A stretch of DNA of 64,000 bases from Herbidospora galbida (GTDB lineage: Bacteria; Actinomycetota; Actinomycetes; Streptosporangiales; Streptosporangiaceae). Location: assembly GCF_005233835.1 (NCBI RefSeq), contig NZ_SZQA01000012.1, positions 120,086-184,085 on the forward strand. The letters run 5' to 3'. The stretch's first letter is position 1, and the number at the start of each line of letters is the position of its first letter. The notes below the pieces were generated by a model. The model saw only the letters and a program-made list of their open reading frames with translations, did no database searches and was not told the origin of the DNA. Shown here in pieces: positions 1-8,872 of the stretch. Both the position numbers and the translations under genes were made by a program.

Positions 1-849
<849 letters not shown>

Positions 850-855
850 GTTTTA

Positions 856-894
856 CCGGTACGGCCCGCGTCCGCCCGGCGCGGGCCCTACCGG
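856..894 (+). terminator. Hairpin between eno and the ftsB-like gene
   Basis: A 15-position inverted repeat with one C-C mismatch has arms 856-870 and 880-894 around a 9-nt loop. It lies 6 nt after the eno stop and has no T tract. It may be a partial terminator or attenuator, because the ribosome binding site of the next gene begins just after it. Confidence 0.6.
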
Positions 895-907
895 AAGCGA
901 GGTGCAG

Positions 908-1303
908 ATGGCGAAACGACCGCAGCTCACCGGCCGGGCCGCGATCCTCGCGGTCGTGGTCTGCGCGATCGCGATGAGCCTGGCCTATCCCGTGCGCGAG
1001 TTCCTCGCCCAGCGGCGGCAGATCACCCAGCTGGAACAGCAGCAGGCGAAGGCCCTGGCCGACCTCCGCTCGCTCGAAGAGGAACGCAAACGGCTCGAAG
1101 ACCCCGAATACATCAAGCGCGAAGCCCGCGAGAAACTCCATTTCTGCGAGCCCGGCGCCCACTGCTACGGGGTCCTCGACGACGGAACGAAGACATCCGC
1201 CTCGGCCGGACAGCGCAGGGCCGCCGTCTCGCCGTGGTACATCTCGCTCTGGCAGTCGGTCGAATCGGCCGACCGGGGCGAAGGCAAGAAAATGGGGGGA
1301 TAG
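908..1303 (+). CDS. Septum formation initiator family protein (FtsB/DivIC-like)
   Basis: This is a small bitopic division protein that in the family bridges FtsL and FtsQ in the divisome. The 131-aa product has a short basic N-terminus, one membrane span around residues 12-32 (AAILAVVVCAIAMSLAY), then a coiled coil (QITQLEQQQAKALADLRS and following), then the DivIC-type motif EDPEYIKREAREKLHF. Two later cysteines (FCEPGAHC) are of unknown meaning. ATG 908 is preferred because GAGG at 899-902 sits 5 nt upstream. The in-frame GTG at 902 is the alternative and would add two residues. The stop codon abuts the GTG of the DUF501 gene, which implies translational coupling. The place between eno and DUF501 matches other actinobacteria. 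Confidence 0.9.
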   Translation: MAKRPQLTGRAAILAVVVCAIAMSLAYPVREFLAQRRQITQLEQQQAKALADLRSLEEERKRLEDPEYIKREAREKLHFCEPGAHCYGVLDDGTKTSASAGQRRAAVSPWYISLWQSVESADRGEGKKMGG

Positions 1304-1804
1304 GTGTCCGGGGTCAGTCCAGACGACCTGGCGGCGGTAGAGGCCCAACTGGGCCGGCCTCCGCGCGGCGTGCGCGCGATCGCCCACCGATGCCCGTGCG
1401 GCCTCCCCGACGTGGTCGAGACCTCACCCCGCCTCCCCGACGGAACCCCGTTCCCGACGACCTTCTACCTGACCTGCCCCCGCGCGGCCTCGGCGATCGG
1501 CACCCTTGAGGGCGGCGGCGTCATGAAGGAGATGCGCGACCGCCTGGCCGCCGACCCGGAACTGGCCGCCCGCTACCAGGCCGCCCACGACGACTACCTG
1601 GCCCGCCGCGACAAGGCCGCCGCGGAAGACGGCCTGGAGCCCCTTCCCCGCGGCACCCAGACGGCCGGCGGCATGCCCGACCGCGTGAAGTGTCTCCACG
1701 CCCTGGTGGGCCACGAACTGGCCGCCCCCGGAACCAACCCGTTCGGCCGCGAGGCCCTCGACGCCCTCCCGGAGTGGTGGGCCGACGGCCCGTGCGTCTG
1801 CTGA
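1304..1804 (+). CDS. DUF501 domain-containing protein
   Basis: This 166-aa cytoplasmic protein belongs to the conserved actinobacterial DUF501 family, for which I know no biochemical function. The recognisable core is QLGRPPRGVRAIAHRCPCG, then TPFPTTFYLTCPRAASAIGTLE and VKCLHALVGHELA. The conserved cysteines, as in CPCG, TCPR, KCLH and the terminal CVC, suggest metal or redox chemistry, but that is inference. GTG 1304 follows the previous stop codon directly, so the gene is cotranscribed and probably translationally coupled with the FtsB-like gene. It sits just upstream of ppx, an arrangement seen widely in actinobacteria. Confidence 0.9.
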   Translation: MSGVSPDDLAAVEAQLGRPPRGVRAIAHRCPCGLPDVVETSPRLPDGTPFPTTFYLTCPRAASAIGTLEGGGVMKEMRDRLAADPELAARYQAAHDDYLARRDKAAAEDGLEPLPRGTQTAGGMPDRVKCLHALVGHELAAPGTNPFGREALDALPEWWADGPCVC

Positions 1805-1889
1805 GGTCGGTCGATCGTCGGGTGGGCCGGTAGCTTGGCTGCGTATGCTGGCGGGCCTGATCGCCGGTGCTGATGAGGTGGGTTGAGTA

Positions 1890-2780
1890 GTGACGCGTGT
1901 GGCCGCCATCGACTGTGGGACCAACTCGGTCCGGTTGCTCATCGCCGACGTCGAAGGTGACACGCTCACCGACGTCACGCGGCGGATGGAGATCGTCCGG
2001 CTCGGGCAGGGCGTCGACAAGACCGGGATGCTCGCCCCCGAGGCCCTGGAGCGCACCTTCGCCGCGATGCGCGGCTACGCCGCCGAGATCCTCGACGAGG
2101 GCGCGGTGAAGACGCGGGTCGTCGCGACCTCCGCGACCCGCGACGCCGGGAACCGGGACGTCTTCGTCGACGGCGTGCGCGCCATTTTCGGCGTGGAGCC
2201 CGAAGTCGTCAGCGGCGCCGCAGAGGCCGCCCTCTCCTTCAACGGGGCCGTAAGGGGCATTTCCGACCCGCCGGGGCCCTATCTGGTCGTGGACATCGGC
2301 GGCGGTTCGACCGAGTTCGTCGTCGGCTCCTCGGAGGTCAAGGGCGCCCTGTCCATGGACATCGGCTGCGTCCGCCTGACCGAACGCCACGACGGCGACT
2401 TCGCCGCCATGCGCGCCGACATCGACGCCGCCCTGGCGGTGGTCGCCGACGCGGTCCCGGTCCGCGACGCCCTTACGCTCGTCGGGCTCGCCGGCTCGGT
2501 GACGACCGTCGCCGGGATCGCCCTGGGCCTGCCCCGCTACGACTCCGAGCGGATCCACCACTCGCGGATCTCCGCCGAAGACGTCCACGAGGTGACCGAA
2601 CGGCTGCTCACGATGACCCGCGAGGAGCGCGCCGCGATCCCGGTGATGCACCCGGGCCGGGTCGACGTGATCTGCGCCGGCGCGCTCATCCTCGACCGGA
2701 TCGTCCGCGACTTCGGGTTCACCGAGGTGGTCGTGAGCGAGCACGACATCCTCGACGGCATCGCCTGGTCGCTGACCTGA
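1890..2780 (+). CDS. Ppx/GppA family phosphatase
   Basis: The product is an exopolyphosphatase or pppGpp phosphohydrolase of the ASKHA fold, acting on polyphosphate or guanosine alarmones in the cytoplasm. The 296-aa protein has the N-terminal phosphate loop VAAIDCGTNSVRLLIADV and the second ATPase-fold motif VVDIGGGSTEFVVG near residue 132, followed by GLAGSVTTVAGIALGL. It is the short actinobacterial form without the C-terminal HD-like domain of E. coli Ppx. It starts at GTG 1890. A TATGCT -10-like hexamer at 1844-1849 may give it its own promoter in the 85-bp gap after DUF501. Which substrate it prefers cannot be told from sequence. Confidence 0.9.
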   Translation: MTRVAAIDCGTNSVRLLIADVEGDTLTDVTRRMEIVRLGQGVDKTGMLAPEALERTFAAMRGYAAEILDEGAVKTRVVATSATRDAGNRDVFVDGVRAIFGVEPEVVSGAAEAALSFNGAVRGISDPPGPYLVVDIGGGSTEFVVGSSEVKGALSMDIGCVRLTERHDGDFAAMRADIDAALAVVADAVPVRDALTLVGLAGSVTTVAGIALGLPRYDSERIHHSRISAEDVHEVTERLLTMTREERAAIPVMHPGRVDVICAGALILDRIVRDFGFTEVVVSEHDILDGIAWSLT

Positions 2781-2785
2781 GCCTG

Positions 2786-3970
2786 CTACTTGTGCAGGCG
2801 TACCGGCAGGGAGAACAGGCCGCGCATGATGTTGCTCGGCCACCACACCAGGTCGTCGGTCGCCAGTTCGAGGTCGGGGAAGCGGCGGATCACGCCGCCG
2901 ATGGCGACCTCGCCCTCGATCTTGGCCAGCGCCGCGCCCACGCAGTAGTGGGGCCCGCGCCCGAAGGCCAGATGGGGTTCGTCGACGCGTCCGGGCCGGA
3001 AGGCGTCGGGGTCGTCGAAGGCCTCCGGATCGCGGTTGGCCGCCAGCAGCGACACCAGGACCGGCTCGCCGGGGAGCATCTCCTGGCCGCCGATCACGAC
3101 GGGCTCGGTCGGGAAGCGCCACGTCGCGTTCCGGACCGGGCCGTCGTAGCGCAGCATCTCGTCGATCACGTCGGGCAGCGTCGACGGGTCTTTCTTCAGG
3201 GCCGCGAACTGACCGGGGTTGCGTAACAGCGCCAGCAGGCCGTTGCCGATCAGGGCGACCGTCGTCTCGTGCCCGGCGATCAGCAGCAGGAACGCCGTCG
3301 AGGTCAGCTCCTCGGGGCTGATGTCGGGGCGTCGCACCAGCTCGGTCAGCAGGTCGTCGCCCGGATGGGTGCGCTTGTGGGCCACCAGGTCGCCCAGGAA
3401 CCGCTCCAGGCCGTCGGTCGCCGCCGCGAGCTGGTCGATCTCCGAGGCCGCCGCCGAGTCGATCACCGAGGCCAGGTGGTGGAAGGCGGCCCGCTCGGGC
3501 TCGGGCACGCCCAGCAGGTCGCAGATGATCGCGATCGGCAGCGGATAGGCCAGGTCGGCGATCAGGTCGGCCTCGTCTTTGGCGGCCATCACGGCGAGCA
3601 GGCCCTCGGTCAGGTCTTCGGCCCGGGCCCGCAGCCTCGCCACCCTCCGGGGCGTGAACGCGGCGCTGACCAGGCGGCGCAGCCGGGGGTGGTCGGGGGA
3701 GTCGGCGTTGAGCATGTGCCGGGCCAGCGTCGAGCGGTGGTCGAGGGGTAGCCCGAGCTGCGCGCGGAACCATTCGGGGGAGCCCAGCGCCGGGTCCTTC
3801 GCCAGCGCCGGATGGGTCAGCGCGGTCACCGCGTCGGCGTAACGCGTGATCAACCAGGCCTCGCAGCCGGGCAGCGGCACCTTGGTGACCGGGGCGTTGC
3901 GGCGCAGCCAGTCGTAGGCCGGGTAGGGGTCGGCGTCGAAGGCGGGGCCGAAAAGTGGAGGGAGGGACAC
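2786..3970 (-). CDS. Cytochrome P450
   Basis: This is a soluble bacterial class I P450 monooxygenase of 394 aa, which needs ferredoxin and reductase partners that are not encoded nearby. The I-helix oxygen-binding motif AGHETT lies near residue 232. The heme loop [15 protein letters not shown] places the thiolate ligand at Cys343, and the K-helix ExxR equivalent is [10 protein letters not shown]. The substrate is unknown. The start is GTG 3970 with GGAAGGA about 10 nt upstream. One leucine in the LLALLRNPG stretch is encoded by the rare codon TTA (complement of 3224-3226). It is convergent with ppx, with a 5-bp gap, and divergent from the uracil-DNA glycosylase gene. Confidence 0.93.
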   Translation of the reverse strand: MSLPPLFGPAFDADPYPAYDWLRRNAPVTKVPLPGCEAWLITRYADAVTALTHPALAKDPALGSPEWFRAQLGLPLDHRSTLARHMLNADSPDHPRLRRLVSAAFTPRRVARLRARAEDLTEGLLAVMAAKDEADLIADLAYPLPIAIICDLLGVPEPERAAFHHLASVIDSAAASEIDQLAAATDGLERFLGDLVAHKRTHPGDDLLTELVRRPDISPEELTSTAFLLLIAGHETTVALIGNGLLALLRNPGQFAALKKDPSTLPDVIDEMLRYDGPVRNATWRFPTEPVVIGGQEMLPGEPVLVSLLAANRDPEAFDDPDAFRPGRVDEPHLAFGRGPHYCVGAALAKIEGEVAIGGVIRRFPDLELATDDLVWWPSNIMRGLFSLPVRLHK

Positions 3971-4014
3971 GGCGCTTGTCCTTCCCCGCCGCCTCCGCTG
4001 GCACGCTTGGGGCC

Positions 4015-4785
4015 ATGAGTTTCGTACCTCCCGGCACCGGCTGGCCGGACGACCCGGCCACGCCCTCGACCCCCGTCGCGACCACGCCGGCGGAGGTGGC
4101 CGACCTGGCCGGGCACAGCCCGTCGATCGGCGAGCTGACCGCCCGCCAGTCGGTGTGCCGCGCCTGCCCCCGGCTGGTGGCCTGGCGGGAGGAGGTGGCC
4201 GACGTGAAGCGGAGGGCGTACCAGCACGAGACCTACTGGGGCCGCCCCATCGCGGGCTGGGGCGACGACGATCCGAGGGTCCTGATCGTGGGCCTGGCCC
4301 CCGCCGCCCACGGCGGGAACCGCACCGGCCGCATCTTCACCGGCGACCGCAGCGGCGACTGGCTCTTCGCCTCCCTCCACCGCACGGGCCTGGCCGCCCA
4401 GCCGACGAGCGTCCACGCGGGCGACGGCCAGCGCCTGATCGGGGCCCGCATGGTCGCCGCCGTCCGTTGCGCCCCGCCCGCCAACAAGCCGACCCCCGAG
4501 GAGCGGGACAACTGCTTCCCCTGGCTCCTCCAGGAGCTCCGTCTCGTACGACCCCGTGTCATCGTCGCCCTGGGTGGCTTCGCCTGGCAGGCGATCTGGC
4601 CGGCCCTGAAGGCCGCTGGCTACAGCCTCCCGACCCCTCGCCCGCCGTTCGGCCACGGGGCCGAGGTACCTCTGGGCCCGACGACCTTGATCGGCTGCTA
4701 CCACCCGAGCCAGCAGAACACGTTCACCGGCAGGGTCACCGAGGCGATGCTCGACGCGATCTTCACCCGCGCCGCCGGCTTGTGA
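4015..4785 (+). CDS. Uracil-DNA glycosylase, family 5 (UdgB-type)
   Basis: This base-excision repair enzyme removes uracil, and often hypoxanthine, from DNA. Family-5 signatures are present: the first active-site motif [19 protein letters not shown] starting near residue 93, without the polar Asp/Asn found in families 1 and 4, and the second motif HPSQQN near residue 230. Cysteines in SVCRACPRL and further cysteines downstream fit the [4Fe-4S] cluster of this family. ATG 4015 gives 256 aa. CACGCT lies 7 nt upstream, a spacing typical of leaderless actinobacterial transcripts, and no Shine-Dalgarno is seen. The gene is divergent from the P450 gene over a 44-bp spacer. Confidence 0.92.
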   Translation: MSFVPPGTGWPDDPATPSTPVATTPAEVADLAGHSPSIGELTARQSVCRACPRLVAWREEVADVKRRAYQHETYWGRPIAGWGDDDPRVLIVGLAPAAHGGNRTGRIFTGDRSGDWLFASLHRTGLAAQPTSVHAGDGQRLIGARMVAAVRCAPPANKPTPEERDNCFPWLLQELRLVRPRVIVALGGFAWQAIWPALKAAGYSLPTPRPPFGHGAEVPLGPTTLIGCYHPSQQNTFTGRVTEAMLDAIFTRAAGL

Positions 4786-4805
4786 GAACTCGCAGGTCAC
4801 AGGGC

Positions 4806-4823
4806 TTGTGAATTGCTTCACAT
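4806..4823 (+). promoter_or_regulatory. Rex-type operator 1 upstream of ndh
   Basis: TTGTGAA-TTGC-TTCACAT has the TGTGAA-N4-TTCACA core (4807-4822) of the actinobacterial Rex consensus. Rex is a repressor that senses the NADH/NAD+ ratio. A third, imperfect half-site pair follows at 4825-4840 (TGTGAA-gtcg-GTCACG). Confidence 0.75.
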
Positions 4824-4954
4824 GTGTGAAGTCGGTCACGTTCGAAACTTTGGGCAAAGTTCGCGGGTGAAGTCGTACAGGAAATTGCCGATCTGGAAAG
4901 TTCGGTCAAGTTCCCTTGGGAAGCGATTGGCCTCGCGCGGTGTTGTTCAGGTAG

Positions 4955-4974
4955 CTTGTGAATGCTTTCACAAG
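4955..4974 (+). promoter_or_regulatory. Rex-type operator 2 upstream of ndh
   Basis: CTTGTGAATGCTTTCACAAG is an 8-bp perfect inverted repeat with a 4-nt spacer and matches the ROP consensus TTGTGAA-N4-TTCACAA exactly. It ends 28 nt before the ndh start. The longer in-frame GTG at 4958 lies inside this operator and is therefore rejected as the gene start. Confidence 0.85.
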
Positions 4975-5002
4975 CGATCGGAACACACGAAGGGCATCCG
5001 TG

Positions 5003-6319
5003 GTGAACCGCACGTCGAAGCACATCGTCATCGTTGGCGGTGGATACGTGGGCATGTACACCGGCCTGCGGCTCCAGCGCACCCTCCGTCGCGAACTGCG
5101 GAACGGTTCGGTCCGAATCACCCTCATCGACCCGCAGTCCTACATGACCTACCAGCCGTTCCTGCCGGAGGCCGCCGCGGGGAGCATCTCGCCGCGGCAC
5201 GTCGTGGCGCCGCTGCGCCGCGTCCTCCCCAAGGTCCGGATCCTCAACGGCAAGGTCGCCAAGGTCAACCACGAGCAGCGTGAGCTGACGTTCGAGCCGA
5301 TCGTGGGCGAACCCCGTGAGATCGGCTACGACATCGTGGTCATGGCGGCCGGTTCGGTCTCCCGCACGCTGCCGATCCCGGGGCTCGCCGACGCGGCCAT
5401 CGGCTTCAAGTCGGTCGGCGAGGCCATCGCGCTGCGCAACCGCGTGCTGGCGCTGCTCGACCGGGCCGAGTCGGCCGACGACGAGGACGTGCGGCGCCGG
5501 GCGCTCACCTTCGTCGTGGTCGGCGGCGGGTTCGCCGGGATCGAGGCGCTGGCCGAGCTCCAGGACATGACCGACGACGCCATCTCCTACTACCCGTCGA
5601 TCAAGAAGAGCGACCTGCGGTGGGTGCTGATCGAGGCGACCGACCGCATCCTGCCCGAGGTCGGGCCCGAGATGGGGACCTGGACCGCCGAGCAGCTGCG
5701 CGAGCGCGGCATCGAGCTGAAGATGTCGACCCGGCTGAACTCGGTCGTCGGCGGGCACGTCGAGACCAGTGACGGCGACGCCTTCGAGGCGGCCACCGTC
5801 GTGTGGACGGCCGGCGTCAAGGCCGCCCCGATCGTGAACTCGGGCGACTTCCCGCTGGATGAGCGCGGCCGCATCAAGACCACGACCCAGCTCACCGTCA
5901 GCGGCGTCGAGGGCGCCTTCGCGGCCGGCGACGTGGCGGGCGTGCCCGACCTCACCCACCCGGGGGAGTACTGCGCGCCCAACGCCCAGCACGCCGTCCG
6001 CCAGGCGAAGGTCCTCGGCGACAACGTCACCGCCTACCTGCGCGGCCGTCCTCTCAGGGACTACAAGCACAAGTACGTCGGCTCGGTCGCCGGGCTGGGC
6101 CTGCACAAGGGCGTCGCGAACGTCTACGGAGTCAAGCTGCGCGGCTGGCCCGCGTGGTTCATGCACCGGACCTACCACCTGTCGCGGGTGCCGACCACCA
6201 ACCGGAAGGTCCGCGTCATGGCCGACTGGACCCTGTCGCTGTTCTTCCGCCGGGAGACCGTGTCGCTCGGTGAGATCGAGCACCCCCGCGACCAGTTCAG
6301 AGCCGCTGCCGCCGGGTAA
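5003..6319 (+). CDS. ndh: Type II NADH dehydrogenase (FAD-dependent NADH:quinone oxidoreductase)
   Basis: This single-subunit membrane-associated dehydrogenase passes electrons from NADH to menaquinone without pumping protons. The 438-aa product has an N-terminal FAD Rossmann motif (IVIVGGGYVGMYTG, residues about 8-21), a second NADH-binding motif (VVVGGGFAGIEALAE, about 171-185) and the FAD-contact segment AFAAGDVAGVP. The quinone-site motif APNAQHAVRQAKVLG follows, and the C-terminal amphipathic region fits membrane attachment. GTG 5003 (or GTG 5000) follows AAGGG at 4990-4994. Two Rex operators lie upstream, and ndh is a known Rex target in Streptomyces, which supports this function over a generic FAD oxidoreductase. 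A strong terminator follows. Confidence 0.9.
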   Translation: MNRTSKHIVIVGGGYVGMYTGLRLQRTLRRELRNGSVRITLIDPQSYMTYQPFLPEAAAGSISPRHVVAPLRRVLPKVRILNGKVAKVNHEQRELTFEPIVGEPREIGYDIVVMAAGSVSRTLPIPGLADAAIGFKSVGEAIALRNRVLALLDRAESADDEDVRRRALTFVVVGGGFAGIEALAELQDMTDDAISYYPSIKKSDLRWVLIEATDRILPEVGPEMGTWTAEQLRERGIELKMSTRLNSVVGGHVETSDGDAFEAATVVWTAGVKAAPIVNSGDFPLDERGRIKTTTQLTVSGVEGAFAAGDVAGVPDLTHPGEYCAPNAQHAVRQAKVLGDNVTAYLRGRPLRDYKHKYVGSVAGLGLHKGVANVYGVKLRGWPAWFMHRTYHLSRVPTTNRKVRVMADWTLSLFFRRETVSLGEIEHPRDQFRAAAAG

Positions 6320-6339
6320 CCCCGGCATCTCCCTTTGTT

Positions 6340-6373
6340 AACGGCCCGCGCCTACCATCAGGCGCGGGCCGTT
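6340..6373 (+). terminator. Terminator hairpin after ndh
   Basis: This is a perfect 13-bp inverted repeat (AACGGCCCGCGCC / GGCGCGGGCCGTT) with an 8-nt loop, 20 nt after the ndh stop. There is no T tract, as is common in high-GC actinobacteria. The gap from here to 6501 holds no recognisable gene. Confidence 0.8.
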
Positions 6374-6502
6374 ATCACATTGCAAGGCGAGAAGGGAACG
6401 CGGATGGTTGTTTCATCCCGTTTCGCTGGCCATTCTCCCTGCTACTGTATTGCCGCCCAGTTTGATGGATCGTACGGGGGATGCGGCGTAAGGTCTCACC
6501 AG

Positions 6503-6531
6503 TTACAGTTGTGCGCTCCGTGACGTATGAT
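6503..6531 (+). promoter_or_regulatory. Promoter of the tRNA gene
   Basis: The -10 box TATGAT at 6526-6531 matches the consensus in 5 of 6 positions. A weaker -35 (GTTACAG, 6502-6508) lies 17-18 bp upstream. Seven nt after the -10 is base 6538, the first base of the tRNA, so the transcript would start at or next to the mature 5' end. Confidence 0.6.
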
Positions 6532-6537
6532 CGCGGC

Positions 6538-6610
6538 GCCCCCGTAGCCCAATGGCAGAGGCAAGCCCCTTAAAAGGGCTTTAGTGCGGGTTCGAGTCCC
6601 GCCGGGGGCA
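6538..6610 (+). tRNA. tRNA with anticodon UAA and short variable loop (atypical; Leu by codon)
   Basis: The cloverleaf folds fully. The acceptor stem is GCCCCCG/CGGGGGC (6538-6544 with 6603-6609) with discriminator A6610. The D arm is GCC/GGC. The anticodon stem is AGCCC/GGGCT (6564-6568 with 6576-6580) with loop CTTAAAA, the anticodon TAA being at 6571-6573. The variable loop is 5 nt (TTAGT), and the T arm is GCGGG-TTCGAGT-CCCGC. The anticodon reads UUA, a leucine codon, yet bacterial tRNA-Leu is class II with a long variable arm and this molecule is class I. CCA is not encoded (ACC then G). The acceptor end resembles actinobacterial tRNA-Arg. It could be a real unusual decoder, a mis-sense or regulatory tRNA, or a decaying copy. 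Intact stems and a good promoter argue for expression. Confidence 0.8.
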
Positions 6611-6628
6611 CCGTTTGGTGGCGTAATT

Positions 6629-6663
6629 CGGCCCGTGACCAGCAGAAATGCGGTCGCGGGCCG
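6629..6663 (+). terminator. Terminator hairpin after the tRNA
   Basis: The arms CGGCCCGTGACC (6629-6640) and GGTCGCGGGCCG (6652-6663) pair over 12 bp with one G-U, around an 11-nt loop. It begins 19 nt after the tRNA. Confidence 0.7.
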
Positions 6664-7534
6664 TTGTGATTCCAGGATGGGCCTATCGGGGCGCCGCAGC
6701 CGACCTGCGACGATGATCGTCGGGCTGTCCGTCGCGGTGCCGCGCGCACCCCCTGGGGCGAGGTCGTCAGCCCTCCCGTCAAGCCCCGGAACCCCTCCGC
6801 CGACGCCGGATCGGGGCGTCGGGGCGGCTGCCCGAACAGGGTTCTGTCAGGGGCGCCGGTGCGGACGTGCCGGAGCTCGCCGCCGGGGCCTGGCCCTGGT
6901 CGCGGGCACCGCCTTGCTTCGAGGGGAGAATCCCATTCCGTGCCCGAATGTCGCCCTCTCCCCTTCGGTTAGTAGCGGAGGACGGAAAACGCCACTAGCG
7001 GCCGTCCGATAAATCCCTGATCAGGAATGGCCGGGTCGGTGCGGATGGCGGCCGATGTTTCGCGAGTGCTCCCGCCGTGGCCTTTCTCCGCAGCAGGGGA
7101 GTGCGATGAACGGCCGCGTGGGATCCGCTTTTCCGGCATGGTCCACTACACGCATTGCCTGATTGGTCGCGGCGCTTTACATCGTCTTCCGGCCATCGAA
7201 TTCCACGCTTTCCCGAAATGTGCGGCCCGGCCTTTTGGACTCGCGGTGTCCGAGGCCGGGTGCCATCGTGGGCGCACAGCGGTTCCCGCAGGTGGGAGGT
7301 GGTCTGTGCCCGGCCGGCGACGGGTCGCGACCGCCTCCTGCGACCATTTTTTACGGCACCCGAAATGGGCTCCGGACGCCACCCGGGCGTGCATCTGGAT
7401 AGGCCGCGACCATGGTTCCCGGATGGTTCCCAGGTCGCCGGTAAAATTTCGCTCAAGCCGACTCCGGAAACCGTCGGTCACATCAGTCACATTGGTGACG
7501 GGCTGTTTCTCCGCCGAAAGTTGCCAGGTTCCGT
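6664..7534. other. Intergenic region without a recognisable gene (about 870 bp)
   Basis: Short open frames exist on both strands, but none shows a family motif, the strong GC3 bias of neighbouring genes, or a supported start. The stretch is visibly more AT-containing than its surroundings. A 10-bp palindrome (CCTGATCAGG) lies near 7016-7025. I see no integrase, att-like direct repeat or transposase remnant. Confidence 0.6.
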
Positions 7535-8872
7535 TCAGGTGGCGGTCTCACGGGCGGCGGCCAGGGCCGATCTGACCGCCTCGGGCAGGTCGGGTGAGTC
7601 GACGGCGTCGAGTTCGGCGAGGTCCCACTGGCGGGCCGCGACGAGCTTCGCCAGCGGCTCCGCCATCGCGTCTCCCACCAGGCAGCAGACCGCGCGGGGC
7701 ACCAGCAGGTCATGGGAGGCGGCCAGCCGCAGGAACGCCGCAGCGGCCTCCGGCGACTCCTCCGCGACGATGCCGAGCCACCACAGCGCCCGCCGGGCGT
7801 CCTGCCACGACAGGCCACGGGTGATCACGTCGATGATCCCCGGCCGCGCCGCCGCGACCTCCGACAGCAGCCGGGCGGCGACGAGGACGGGCCGGAGCGG
7901 TTCGCCCATCACCCGGCCGGGCATCAGCCCGCCCCTGGCGGCGGGCCGGCCGTCCATGTCGGAGATCCTTTGGAGGATCTCGGGCCGCTCTCCCACCAGC
8001 AGGTCCACGACGACGGCCGCCTCCCGGAAGCGGCCGCCCGTCCACTTCTGCCGCTCTCTGGCCAGCAGGGGGATCGCATGGGGGCGGGCTGCCAGCCGCG
8101 CCCGGTCGACCACGTCGAAGACGGGCCCCGGAGGGGTCGGCATGTCCTCGCGCTCCTCGCCCTCGAAGGCGTCGAGGGCCATCGCGAAACACAGGTCGAG
8201 GTCGTCGGGGTCACCCACCCGGATCACGGGGCCGAAACGGGCCTCCAGCCCGCCGGGACGCCGCGCCTCCGCGATCACCCGGATCGGCGTCCTGCCCCGG
8301 TGCCCGTGGAGTTCGGCCAGCAGGAGCGGCACGTCGCCGCGCAGGTCGGCCTCGTCGACGAGGATCAGGGCCGGTTGCCCGGCCGACGCCAGCTGCGCGA
8401 TCAGGCCCCGGCTCGGTCCGGGCGCGAGCCGGCCGCACCGCCATTCGTGCTCGCGGGTACGCGCGAACTCGATCATCAGCCGCGACTTGCCCACCCCCGG
8501 CGGGCCCGCCACGACCATCAGCGGGCCCCCGGCGGGATCGGCGAGCCAGGCGCCGAGCCGGGCCGTCTCCTCCTCCCGGCCGACGAAGGGCACCGGGCAG
8601 GAGACCGGGTCGACGAGCGTCCTGCCGTATCTGGGGGTCTCCCGCAGCGGCAGTAGCGGGATCACCTGCTTCGGCGGCGTGGGCAGCTCGGCGTGCCGCG
8701 AGTTCTTCCGCCCTCGCGACAGGAATCCGATCGTCACCACGACCGCGCCCGCCCCGACCGTGAACCATCCTTCGACCCAGTCGCCCTCCAGGAACCCCCC
8801 GAAGGTTCCCTTCAGTGCGAGGAACCCCGCGATCGAAGCCCATGCGAACCACTTGGTGCCCCGTAACCTCAC
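7535..8872 (-). CDS. Membrane-anchored AAA-type ATPase, hypothetical
   Basis: This 445-aa protein has two N-terminal hydrophobic segments (about residues 8-28 and 36-52), a linker, then an NTPase domain. Walker A is GPPGVGKSR (123-131) and Walker B is ALILVDEAD (168-176). The arrangement resembles STAND/NACHT-like ATPases that begin with PFVGREEETARLGAWL. The C-terminal 200 residues are helical and unassigned, and no DNA-binding or toxin domain is evident. GTG 8872 overlaps the stop of the upstream DUF418 gene as GTGA, so the two are translationally coupled. Codon 3 is the rare TTA. I do not know its function. Confidence 0.75.
   Translation of the reverse strand: MRLRGTKWFAWASIAGFLALKGTFGGFLEGDWVEGWFTVGAGAVVVTIGFLSRGRKNSRHAELPTPPKQVIPLLPLRETPRYGRTLVDPVSCPVPFVGREEETARLGAWLADPAGGPLMVVAGPPGVGKSRLMIEFARTREHEWRCGRLAPGPSRGLIAQLASAGQPALILVDEADLRGDVPLLLAELHGHRGRTPIRVIAEARRPGGLEARFGPVIRVGDPDDLDLCFAMALDAFEGEEREDMPTPPGPVFDVVDRARLAARPHAIPLLARERQKWTGGRFREAAVVVDLLVGERPEILQRISDMDGRPAARGGLMPGRVMGEPLRPVLVAARLLSEVAAARPGIIDVITRGLSWQDARRALWWLGIVAEESPEAAAAFLRLAASHDLLVPRAVCCLVGDAMAEPLAKLVAARQWDLAELDAVDSPDLPEAVRSALAAARETAT

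Noticed and set aside
1521..4085. An 854-codon minus-strand frame
   Set aside because: It passes antisense through DUF501 and ppx and out of frame through the P450 gene, with no recognisable domain.
4958..5002. Longer start for ndh at GTG 4958
   Set aside because: The codon lies inside a perfect Rex operator, and the family homology begins only after the GTG at 5003.
7027..7575. A 182-codon plus-strand ORF after the tRNA
   Set aside because: It has no ribosome binding site, weak codon bias and no motif, and it runs into the antisense of the AAA gene. It was not called as a gene.
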